Shown: positions 19,398 through 28,505 of the stretch, piece after piece
Layout of the letters: every line of letters begins with the position of its first letter
How positions within the stretch are numbered: the first letter of the stretch is position 1
Assembly (NCBI GenBank): GCA_001310415.1
Contig: BAXE01000018.1
Location: forward strand, 1 to 64,000
DNA length: 64,000 nucleotides
From: Enterovibrio sp. JCM 19048
GTDB lineage: Bacteria > Pseudomonadota > Gammaproteobacteria > Enterobacterales > Vibrionaceae
Direction of reading: 5' to 3'
Translations under genes and position numbers: made by a program
The notes under the pieces: generated by a model
Told to the model about the DNA's origin: nothing
What the model saw: only the letters and a program-made list of their open reading frames with translations
Database searches by the model: none

Positions 19398-22300
19398 TTA
19401 TCGGGTGATCAACAACTGTAACCGTTCCCTGAGTTGTTCCAGCTCTTTTCGTTCAGGGTTATCGTCCTGACAACGCTCCAGAACAAAGTCGATAGTGTTA
19501 ATCACAGTGCGCCAGCGAGGCGTCTTCGGTACGGTTTCTGTGTGCAGATACTTGTCCAGCGTGCGGGTTTGAAGCGTACTGCGGTCTAGGTAAACCCGCC
19601 ACAAGCCGCTTTCTTCAGCCAAATCGAACTTGGTTTTGCCGGTGCTGTTGTGCCAGTAGCTCAATGTGGTTGTCATCACCTTGACCAGCGTATCGCGCAG
19701 CAGATCTGTTTTGTCCGGTTTATTGCCGGTAAATTTATCCGCCATACGGGTAAATTCGCCGCCTAACTCCCTCAATTGTTGCAGTTTTTCTGGATTGGCT
19801 TCAAAAGCATATTCCGCCAAGGCTTCAACGGCACTTTCCAATTGGTGCACGCGGTGTGAGGATGCTTTGTGTCCTGTGCTAATCAGTAACATCATCTGCA
19901 GGCCCGAGCTTTCCGGCAGGGCAATCACATCGGTGTCCAGTGCCAGGATGTCCCCGTCTACCTTAAAGCGGATCTGGCCACTGTAGTGCCCTCGATTGCT
20001 GTCAGGCTCTGGCAATGCCATAGCAAGAAAGTCCTCGATATTGTGGCGCTCAAGCTGCTCTGCACTGAGATGGAATACACCGCTGCAGGCATCGTTGGCA
20101 TAGCTTATACGGCCGTTTTCCTGCACGCAGAGAATGCCTTCTGGCGCGCTATCCAACAGACCCAGGAGACGGTTCTGTACTTCGCGGAGACCTGCTTCCA
20201 CCTGCTCCCTGAAGTGGATTTCACTTTGCAGTTCTCGGTTTTGCTCGCGTTCTTTTTCCGTCAAAGCGGCATCAATGTATGCGCGGATGCGTGCGCTGAG
20301 TTCGTCTTTGTTGAAAGGCTTGGTGAGGTAGTCGTTGGCGCCGGCATCGAACCCTTTGACCTTATCTTGCACCTGACCCAGCGCAGACAGCATGATGATG
20401 GGCAGGTCGGTACGGCTATAGCGTTCGCGCAGGTGGTTACAAACCTCATAACCGCTAAGTTCCGGCATCATCACATCCAGCAGCATCAGAGCTGGCTTTT
20501 CCATGGTGACGGATTCAATTGCCTGACGGCCATTTTCCACCGCTTTGACCCGGTAGCCTTCCAGACGCAGGAAGTTATTCAGCACCTGGAGATTTACCGG
20601 TTCGTCGTCGACAACCAGAATGAGCGGGCCATCCGGATTGTCCGGCAACTCACTGAAACCTGTGTTATCCAGCTCGAGTTTAGGCGCAGCAAAATGCACA
20701 TTGTTTGCCAGTCTTGTTCTGGCTTTGTCTTCTTCTGTTGCCAGAGGCAGGGTGAAGCTGAATGTGGTGCCCACCATCGGTTGACTGCTGACGTAAAGTT
20801 GGCCACCCATGATGTCGATAAGTTGCCGGCTGATAGAAAGGCCCAGCCCCGCGCCCTGACGGTAATTAGCAGAACTGCCCGCCGCCTGGGTCAGTGGCTC
20901 GAAAATATATTCGAGTTGGTCTGACGGAATGCCCTGGCCGGTATCAACCACCTGAATCCGCAACTGGCCTTCAAGGACAGTGGCAGAGATGATGATCTTA
21001 CCTTCATCTGTGTACTTGATAGCATTCCCGATCAGGTTGTACAGCACCTGCTCAAGGCGTTGCTCATCGGCACGAACCAGCGGCAGGTCAATCGGGACCT
21101 GATTAATAATGCGGACCGGTTTGCCGCCCAGCAGGTGACTTGAGAGTTCAATAACCAGTCGCACTGCATTGGCGGTATCCACTGCCTGGGGCGAGATTTC
21201 AAGATCGCCATAGCGCATCTTGTGGTAGTCGAGCAGGTCGTCAACCAGATTGGAGAGGCGTTCACCGCTGTTAATGATCATCTGCAACTGGTGCTTTTGT
21301 CTTTCCGGCAGCGGGCCTTCTGCGCCTGCCAGCATGGATTCTGCAATGCCTACCATGCCATGCAGCGGCGTGCGTAACTCGTGTGATGTGGTCGCCAGGA
21401 AGTCATCTTTCATCCTGTCGGCCTGCTGCAACTCATCATTCTTTTGCTTGATCAGTTGAATGTTGTGTTCCAGCTCTTTGTTCTGCTCGCGGATAAGCGC
21501 CAACTTGTCCCTGACAGAACGCTGCATACGGGCAAAACTGACTGCCAGACGGCCAATTTCATCTTCGCGGTCTGTGCTGCTGATCTTTTGGTCTAAATCC
21601 CCGGCAGAAACCTGCTCTGCCGCCCAGGTCAGTTTCAGCAGTGGCGCGGTAATGGAGTTGGAGAGCAGGTGTGAGGCGACGACAACCAGGAAAATCGCGA
21701 CCAGCATGACCACGATAAAGATTTTCTCGAGTTGGTAGATGCGGGCAAAAGCTTCTTCTTCCGGCAGTTCCAGAATAATGGCCCAGGATTTATCCTGCAC
21801 CAAGATAGGCGCAAACGCCCCCAACACTTTTTGCTGGTCAATACTCAGGAAGCTGCGACGTCACTTTGTCCGGCCAATGCTGCTGGATAGAGCTGCTGTC
21901 CACCGGTGTTAACACCGATGTTGCGCTGAGGTTTCGAGGGATTTTGTCACTGCCAACCAACAGGGTGCTGATATAGCCTTTTTCCTTCGGCGTTTTGTTC
22001 AGCATTTCGACCAGAGGCGTGTTGGGCAGTTTGAACAGCACATAACTGTGCAGATAGCCTTGCTGGGTAATGGGCGCTGCAAACCAGGCGACCATCTCCC
22101 CATTGTCCGATTGGGCAAAATCGGTGAATGCGATAGGGGTGGCATCGTTGTCTATCAGGGGAGAGCTGACCGTGGTACGGATATCTGCAAAGGTTTTCCC
22201 CACGGCGGTTCCGGCCAATGTCCGGAAAGCAGGTTGGCACCAAACGTCTCGTCCTTCTGGGCGGAATAGACGACGTTGCCGTTGATATCGACCAGCAGGA

Positions 22301-22772
22301 TGTCGGAAAAGTCTGAGCGCTTCAGGTGTTCTTTATATGCCCAGTCATAGCGTTTGTGCAGCAGGCGGTATCGCTCACTGCCAGCAAAGTTACTGTCACT
22401 GGTTGCTGCGTTCAGCGTGCTGTCTGCTTTCAACGCATAGCGTTCACGGGCGATTTGCCGCGATTGCTCCTGCGAGTTGCCAAGCTGGTGGAATGACGCA
22501 ACCAGACCATAGAACCGGCCGCCACTGGCCGTCGCGAGTTCTGAGCGGCTAAATGATTTCACTTCCGAATAGCGAGCGTCGAAATAGCTGACTATCTGCT
22601 CTTTCTTATTGTCGCGTAGGAAGGCGAGGTGTGTGGTGCTTTGCTGTTCAAGATCGCTGCTGTGTGATTCCAGAAAGAACATTGCCAGCAGGGTTAAAGG
22701 CGTAATGCTCAGCACCAGAAAAGCCAGCATCAGCGTGTGCTGAAGCCGCTTAAACTTCTGTTTTTTCTGCAT
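19398..22772 (-). CDS. chiS: ChiS-type hybrid sensor kinase and chitin-utilisation regulator
   Basis: Inner-membrane hybrid kinase that controls the chitin programme and, in Vibrio cholerae, binds DNA itself. Layout: a transmembrane segment near residues 15-35, a large periplasmic domain of about 300 residues, a second membrane segment, HAMP, HisKA (TSHELRTPLHGMVG), HATPase (NLIGNAIKYTDEG, DTGQGIP, GAGLGLSISRQL), a receiver with aspartate in MLLDVMMPELSG, a PAS-like region and a C-terminal domain (last 150 residues) that corresponds to the reported DNA-binding part. Breaks lie near 22208 (one G) and 21850 (two bases). The restored length is 1125 residues, close to the 1129 I recall for V. cholerae. 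ATG at 22772 was chosen because a membrane segment follows directly. It lies next to the operon it should regulate. Confidence 0.92.
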
Positions 22773-22964
22773 GTCTTTGCCTGACAAAAATGATCGTATA
22801 AATGCGCCGGGGAGGGCTCCGTTATTATTGGATTTGACGGAGTTTGAGCGCAGGATACTGTCCCTCTGCACTTCTTATACTGGCTTAATTTTTGTTGGCA
22901 AGTAAGTGCTTATTGAACTTCGTGTCAACACGCAAAATTAACGTTTTTAACGGGGTGAGGAATG

Positions 22965-22993
22965 AAATAAGGAGCCATTAGGCTCCTTATTTT
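22965..22993 (-). terminator. Terminator of rsmC
   Basis: Arms AATAAGGAGCC and GGCTCCTTATT with a 3-base loop and T-rich ends, directly after the rsmC stop and before the chiS promoter region (22773-22964, otherwise featureless). Confidence 0.85.
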
Positions 22994-23001
22994 GACGGGG
23001 T

Positions 23002-24024
23002 TCAGCTGTTTTTGACGGCCTGGTAGATGGCAAACTTGTTGTTTTTTGCCGGGGTGTTGCAATGACCGAAAGCCTCTTCAATGAAAGGCGGGTAACGCAG
23101 GAAGCTGTTAGCCACTATCATCAGCTGACCTTGACGGTTCAGGTGCTGCGGCGCGAGCTGCAGAAACTGCTCAGTGGCGGCATAGTGGGTTTTCAGACCA
23201 GCGTGGAACGGCGGATTGCTGACGATATTGTCAAATTTTCCACTGATGGCACTGTAAACGTCTGACGCTAACACTTCGCCGTCAAGATTGTTAAACCGCA
23301 GTGTTTCACGGGCAGATGCGACTGCCAGTGCGCTGATGTCTGCCATGGTGATTTGGGCCTTTGGAAAACGCTGCTTGATGGTTGCGCCAATCACACCCGC
23401 GCCACAGCCAAAATCAAACACGCTGCCAGACAGGCTGGCAGGGTGTCGAGCAGCAACTGGTTCCAGCATCCAGTTCACCGTGGCTGAATACACCCGGCAG
23501 GGAGCGGATAGTCAGTGATTGTTCACCGACATTGAGCGGGTAGCTTTTAAACCAGTCCTCAAGGGTAAACGGTGCCGGCGTGTTGTCGCACTGTCCCCAG
23601 TAGAAGCTGCAGCGACGGGCTGAGTCGAACTTGGTGACGCGGCCATAAGACGCGAACATTTTCTCAATGCTTTTCACGCCACTGCGGTTTTCACCGACCA
23701 CGACAATTTCGGTACTCTGGCCAAGCGCTGCCATCAACATGGAAAGCAAAAACTCGGCTTCGGCTTTTGCTTTTGGCCAGTACAGCAGCACCATATCAAC
23801 ATTGGCTGCGCCTGATACTGTTCGCCAAACTGCACGTCAATGTTGTCAAAACGCTGCATTTGGTTTGCGTAGGTCAGGTTGGTGGTGAAGATACTGACGC
23901 TGGCTGCGGTGCCCAAAAGCTCAGTGGCAAAGCTATCTTCCAGTTCACCGGCAAGGAGAACATGTTTGCCATCAAAATACTCTAGCTGGCGTGCGGCTAT
24001 TTGACTGGGTGCACTGTAAGACAT
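23002..24024 (-). CDS. rsmC: 16S rRNA (guanine-1207-N2)-methyltransferase
   Basis: Methylates G1207 of 16S rRNA in the 30S subunit using S-adenosylmethionine. The gene has the duplicated methyltransferase layout of RsmC: a degenerate N-terminal half ([17 protein letters not shown]) and an active C-terminal half with the SAM-binding [10 protein letters not shown] and the catalytic SNPPFH. Frame breaks lie near 23808 (one A) and at two nearby places, about 23460 and 23445 (one C each); corrected, the middle reads [20 protein letters not shown] and the protein has 341 residues, the usual length. It stands as a single gene with its own terminator. Confidence 0.9.
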
Positions 24025-24099
24025 GGATGCCTCGGGATTTTAAAAATGAGGCGCGGATTCTCCCACAAACACAGCTGGTGGGAACCGCGCCAAGCTAGG

Positions 24100-25185
24100 T
24101 CAGGTGTTGTCCTGCTTTTCGAGGAAGCTGTGGAATTCTGTCTCATACATCCGGAACAGAACCAACGTCAGCGAAAAGATGATTGGGCCATAAATCACAC
24201 CCATAAGACCATAAACATGCAGACCGCCAATCAGGGAAAAGAAGATCAGCAGGGTATTCATGCCGGAGTTGCCCTGCATCAGCAGCGGGCGCAACAGGTT
24301 ATCGACCGAACCGACAACCAACACGCCCCATCCAATCAGAAATGCTGCCCATTGCCATTCACCGGTCAACAGCAGGTATCCCGCCGCTGGCAACCAGATG
24401 AGCGCTGTACCAACTACGGGAATAAATGAGGCGAATGCCATCATGGTGCCCCAGAACAGCCCCGCAAACCCGGCCAGCCACATGGCAAAACCACCGACCA
24501 GGCCCTGTGCCAGAGCGGTGAGGAAAGAGCCCAGCACGGCAGATTTGGCCACCTTTTCCACTTCATCCAGCAAAGTGTCTTCCTGAGTGCGGGACAATGG
24601 ACTGACGTGGCGCAGGGTGTTAATGATCTTGTCGTGATCGCGCAGCAGGAAAAAGAGCACAAACAACATCAGGAGGAAATTGACGAATACGCCGGTGACG
24701 TCGCCCAGGATCTGAGAGCTCATGCCAATCATCTGGGAGCTCAGTGACGACAGGGTAGACGCCGCTTTGGTCACCAGCTCCTGCGGGTTGATGGACTCAA
24801 CAGGCAGCCATTTATCCACCAGTTTCAGCGCTTCCTGCACAGAAGGGTCAGACAGGATCTGTTTGGCACCGCCGCTGGTCAGCCATTCATAGGCGCTGGT
24901 GAAGAATGTAATTCCCTGGCGCAGAATAGCGGCGGCCACAAAAATCATCGGAATGATGATCATTACCGTCAGCAGGGTGCAGGAAAGGGTGGCGGCGATG
25001 TTGGGGTGCGACTTGAGTTTATTGTCGATGCGCTCATGCAATGGGAAAAACAGCAGGGAGACAATGAATGCGAGCACAATTGAACCGACGTAGGGCGCAA
25101 TCAACACATAACATGCATAGGCCGCCAGACCCAAAGCAGCGATCAGTGTCCAGTGTCGGGGTTCAGCCTTGAAAGATGATGCCAC
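24100..25185 (-). CDS. AI-2E family transporter (PerM/YdiK-like)
   Basis: Inner-membrane protein of 361 residues, intact, with about eight hydrophobic segments in the pattern of the AI-2E transporter family: two at the N-terminus, a long soluble-looking middle (about residues 90-160) and the conserved C-terminal cluster with a PVVGTALIWLP segment and LRPLLMQGNSGMNTLLIFFSLIGG. Members include TqsA, which affects autoinducer-2 release, and several Na+/H+ antiporters, so the substrate is open. It lies alone between rsmC and a divergent tiny gene. Confidence 0.85.
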   Translation of the reverse strand: MASSFKAEPRHWTLIAALGLAAYACYVLIAPYVGSIVLAFIVSLLFFPLHERIDNKLKSHPNIAATLSCTLLTVMIIIPMIFVAAAILRQGITFFTSAYEWLTSGGAKQILSDPSVQEALKLVDKWLPVESINPQELVTKAASTLSSLSSQMIGMSSQILGDVTGVFVNFLLMLFVLFFLLRDHDKIINTLRHVSPLSRTQEDTLLDEVEKVAKSAVLGSFLTALAQGLVGGFAMWLAGFAGLFWGTMMAFASFIPVVGTALIWLPAAGYLLLTGEWQWAAFLIGWGVLVVGSVDNLLRPLLMQGNSGMNTLLIFFSLIGGLHVYGLMGVIYGPIIFSLTLVLFRMYETEFHSFLEKQDNT

Positions 25186-25295
25186 AGTAGGCTCCTTGGT
25201 ATTTCTCCGTTAGCTGCGGAGAGGGATAAAGTTAGTCTTAACATAGAACGGTACTATGATACGTTGTGACAAATCAGCGAGAAAGGATAAAAAAT

Positions 25296-25403
25296 ATGGC
25301 ATGTTGCGAGGGAGATTGTCAGGCAAAGAAAAGACGCAGCCGACGTCTTTGGATTTTATTCGCCGTGTGCTTGGGGTTGCTGATTGTTTTTAACTGGCAA
25401 TAA
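25296..25403 (+). CDS. Tiny Cys- and Arg-rich single-pass membrane protein (35 residues)
   Basis: A 35-residue frame that I do not recognise. The ATG at 25296 follows AAAGGATAA, a reasonable ribosome site. The N-terminus holds three cysteines (MACCEGDCQ), then a strongly basic stretch (KKRRSRR) and one hydrophobic helix (LWILFAVCLGLLIVF), and the gene stops at 25403 directly before a terminator. The charge pattern predicts a cytosolic N-terminus carrying the cysteines. A TATGAT (25255-25260) upstream could be a -10 box. It lies in the divergent gap between the AI-2E-type gene and hemL. Coding status rests on ribosome site, composition and terminator only. Confidence 0.55.
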   Translation: MACCEGDCQAKKRRSRRLWILFAVCLGLLIVFNWQ

Positions 25404-25430
25404 AAAAGCGGAGCCTGGGCTCCGCTGTCT
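25402..25430. terminator. Terminator shared by hemL and the 35-residue gene
   Basis: Arms AGCGGAGCC and GGCTCCGCT with a 2-base loop. The minus strand continues into a run of T, so it mainly ends hemL (stop at 25446); on the plus strand it directly follows the tiny gene. Confidence 0.85.
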
Positions 25431-25445
25431 TTGAGGGCCGGGAGA

Positions 25446-26734
25446 TTACTCCGCAGCCAGCTTGGCAAACGCGCGGTCTGCGGCTGCCAGTGTCGCTTCC
25501 AGCTCTTTCTCACCGTGAGCCAGAGAGGTGAAGCTGGCTTCAAACGCTGACGGTGCCAGGTAAACACCTTCATCCAGCATCAGGTGGAAGAAACGCTTGA
25601 AGCGTTCGATGTCGCACTGCTGTACGTCAGCAAAGCAGGTGATGCTTTCTTTGTCGGTAAAGAAGAAACCGAACATGCCACCCACCTGGTTAATCGCCAA
25701 TGGAATACCGTGTTTATCAGCAGCCGCTTTAAAGCCTTCAGCCAGACGCTGGGTGATTTGTGCCAGATGTGCTTCATTGCCTTCCTGACGCAGGGCGTTC
25801 AGGGCGGCTTCACCAGCTGCCATTGCTACTGGGTTACCCGACAGGGTGCCAGCTTGGTAAACCGGACCGGTCGGAGCAATGTATTCCATTACTTCACGGC
25901 GACCACCAAATGCGCCAACCGGCATACCGCCACCAATCACTTTACCCAACGTGGTCAGGTCAGGTTTGATGTTGTAGTAAGCCTGAGCGCCGCCCAGTGC
26001 AACACGGAAGCCTGTCATCACTTCATCCAGGATTAACAGGGCGCCAAATTCATCACACAGCGCGCGCAGACCTTCCAGGAAGCCAGGCTGTGGCGGAATA
26101 CAGTTCATGTTGCCCGCTACCGGCTCAACGATAATGCAGGCAATGTCTTCCGGGTACTGTTCAAATGCGGCGCGTACAGATGCCAAGTCGTTGAAAGTAC
26201 AGGTCAGGGTATGTTTGGCAAAATCAGCAGGCACACCCGGTGAAGTTGGTTCACCCAGTGTCAGCATGCCAGAGCCCGCTTTCACCAGCAGGCAGTCAGC
26301 GTGGCCGTGGTAGCAGCCTTCAAATTTGATGAATTTGTCGCGGCGGGTAAAACCACGCGCCAGGCGGATAGCACTCATGGTTGCTTCGGTGCCTGAACTT
26401 ACCATGCGCACCATTTCCATTGATGGCACCAGTTGGCTCACCAGTTCAGCAGGGTAATTTCGCGGGCTGTCGGCGCGCCGAAGCTCAGACCGTTCTGCGC
26501 TGCTGCAATCACAGCATCACGAATGCTTGGGTGGTTGTGACCAAGGATCATCGGGCCCCATGAGCCAACATAGTCAATGTAGGCTTTGCCATCTGCATCA
26601 TAGATGTACGCGCCGTCAGCACGTTCGATGAAGATTGGATCGCCGCCCACGCCATTAAATGCGCGAACCGGTGAGTTAACACCGCCTGGAATGGTTTTAC
26701 GAGCTTGTTGGAACAGTTCGGCTGATTTGGTCAT
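25446..26734 (-). CDS. hemL: Glutamate-1-semialdehyde 2,1-aminomutase
   Basis: PLP enzyme that turns glutamate-1-semialdehyde into 5-aminolevulinate, the first committed precursor of haem and cobalamin. The sequence is conserved along its length: [22 protein letters not shown], the [19 protein letters not shown] phosphate-binding region, DEVMTGFR and the PLP lysine in [16 protein letters not shown]. One frame break near 26441 is repaired by one added G (restoring ITLAELVSQL) and gives 429 residues. An inactive copy would make the cell a haem auxotroph, so the break is best read as a sequencing error. Start at 26734 follows AAGGAA. Confidence 0.95.
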
Positions 26735-26883
26735 GGTAATTCCTTGGCCATTGATGCTTGAATTCAAAGTCGGGGGATATTGTAAGGGAAGCAGGCAGCA
26801 GTGGCGAGATGGATGATGCGGCAACCATCACATCCGGCTTAAACTTGGTGTATATTGCGGCGTAAGCATTTTACAGATGAGCA

Positions 26884-26916
26884 ATACTTGAACGAATTAG
26901 TCGGGTATTGGATAAT
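26884..26916 (+). promoter_or_regulatory. erpA promoter overlapping a type-1 IscR site
   Basis: The 25 bases at 26884-26908 match the type-1 IscR consensus I remember at 23 positions: left half ATACTTGA, right half TAGTCGGGTAT. The same bases carry a promoter: -35 TTGAAC (26888-26893), a 17-base spacer and -10 GATAAT (26911-26916). Binding of [2Fe-2S]-IscR would block it, so erpA should rise when iron-sulphur clusters are short. IscR control of erpA is known in E. coli. Confidence 0.75.
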
Positions 26917-26951
26917 GCCATCAAACAGATAAGACGTTTTGTGAGGTAGAA

Positions 26952-27293
26952 ATGAGCGATACCACTTTGCCATTGCAATTTACGGATGCAGCGGCGAGCA
27001 AGGTAAAGACGCTGATCCAGGAAGAGGAAAACCCGAACCTGAAGTTGCGCGTATACATTACCGGCGGCGGTTGCAGCGGTTTCCAGTATGGCTTTACGTT
27101 TGACGAGAACGTAAACGACGGTGACATGACCATCGAAAACAGCGGCGTTACCCTGGTGGTTGACCCGATGAGCCTGCAATATTTGATCGGTGGTGAAGTC
27201 GATTACACAGAAGGGTTAGAAGGATCGCGTTTCTTCGTTAACAACCCAAATGCAACCACCACATGTGGTTGTGGCGCATCTTTCAGTGTATAA
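26952..27293 (+). CDS. erpA: Iron-sulphur cluster insertion protein ErpA
   Basis: A-type carrier of 113 residues that delivers Fe-S clusters to target enzymes, including those of isoprenoid synthesis. The three cluster-binding cysteines are present: C41 in [10 protein letters not shown] and C105 and C107 in [12 protein letters not shown]. The length is normal and the frame intact. It has its own promoter with an IscR-like site, is divergent from hemL and is followed by an imperfect terminator before the efflux operon. Confidence 0.95.
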   Translation: MSDTTLPLQFTDAAASKVKTLIQEEENPNLKLRVYITGGGCSGFQYGFTFDENVNDGDMTIENSGVTLVVDPMSLQYLIGGEVDYTEGLEGSRFFVNNPNATTTCGCGASFSV

Positions 27294-27307
27294 CCTCTAG
27301 TACACAC

Positions 27308-27339
27308 TAAGGCGCCTGCTTAGGGCAGGCGGCCTTTCT
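27308..27339 (+). terminator. Probable terminator of erpA
   Basis: Arms AAGGC-GCCTGC and GCAGGC-GGCCTT with one bulged base, followed by TTTC. It lies 15 bases after the erpA stop. The short T-tract makes it weaker than the others here. Confidence 0.6.
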
Positions 27340-27405
27340 AAAACGGGCCGGAAGGATCAGTGCCTGTTTCTTTCACTGCAGTACCCACGTCAGGATGAAA
27401 CTACT

Positions 27406-28493
27406 ATGGCGAATGCAGGCAAAAAAACGACCTACTTTTCCCAGCACCCCTGGATTATATCCTTGGTGCTTCTTGTGTTGTTGGTACTTTGGGTTGGCAG
27501 TGGTCACTCTCAGGAAAGCGCCACTGAAAAATCCGCACCGGAAAAAGTCCCACTGACACAGGTAGCGGTAGAAACCTTCTATTCCGAACCTGTTATCCGC
27601 ACGATATCCCTTTACGGCAAGACCGCACCTGACCGTGATGCGACAATTTCGGCCGAAGCCGATGGCCGCATTACCAAAGTGAGTGTGCGCAAAGGTGCGT
27701 CAGTGAAAAAGGGCGACCTGCTTCTGTTTATCGACAAGGGGGATCGTGAAGCGCAGCTGGATCGCGCGGAAGCCTTATGCGGGTCAGACAACAAGAATTT
27801 ACGGCAGCCCGGTCGCTCAAGAAAAAAGGCCTTCAAGGAGAAGTGGCCTACTCCCTGGCAGAAGCAAATTTGGTTGAAGCGCGGGCAACCGTGAAAAACC
27901 TAAAGCTTGCTCTGGCCAATACCGAAGTGCGCGCACCGTTTGATGGCATCGTGGATGATGTCATGGTGGAAGTGGGGGATTACCTCGGCGTGGGAGACCC
28001 TATGGCGATACTGATTGACCTCAATCCTTTGATTGTGACTGTGGATGTCAGCGAGCGCCATATCAACCAGATTGATGGGACACTGCCGGCCAGGGTGCAG
28101 CTGGTTAACGGCATCAACAAAGAAGGTACACTGCGTTACCGCTCCAGCATTGCCTCACCCGCCACCAATACCTTTACGGTAGAGCTGGAAGTCTCCAACC
28201 CCGATCAGAAACTGCCTGCCGGTATCAGTGCGGAAGTCGACCTTGCGCTTGAACGTGAGCAGGCGGTGAAGCTCAATCCTTCCCTTTTGGCTCTGGATGA
28301 GAAAGGTAACCTCGGCGTCAAAACGCTCGCGGGGGACAAAGTGGCGTTTATCGGCGCCAATGTTGTCAAGGCGGAGCAAAACGGGGTTTGGCTATCCGGG
28401 TTGGGAGACAAGGTCGATGTGATCACCCGTGGACAGGGTTTTGTCCGCGACGGTGATGCGGTTGAGGCAGTGCGTCAGCCAGCGGTTCAATAA
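27406..28493 (+). CDS. RND efflux periplasmic adaptor (membrane fusion protein)
   Basis: HlyD-type adaptor that links the inner-membrane RND pump to an outer-membrane channel. A membrane anchor lies at about residues 17-33, followed by the lipoyl-like half-motifs (SAEADGRITKVSVRKGASVKKGDLLLFID and, after the helical hairpin, NTEVRAPFDGIVDD) and the beta-barrel domain. The coiled-coil hairpin contains the one frame break (near 27773, one T or A missing), which restores AEALxRVRQQEF and gives 362 residues. It is 12 bases upstream of the pump gene. No TolC-like partner is encoded here. Confidence 0.88.
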
Positions 28494-28505
28494 CAGGAGC
28501 ATCAT

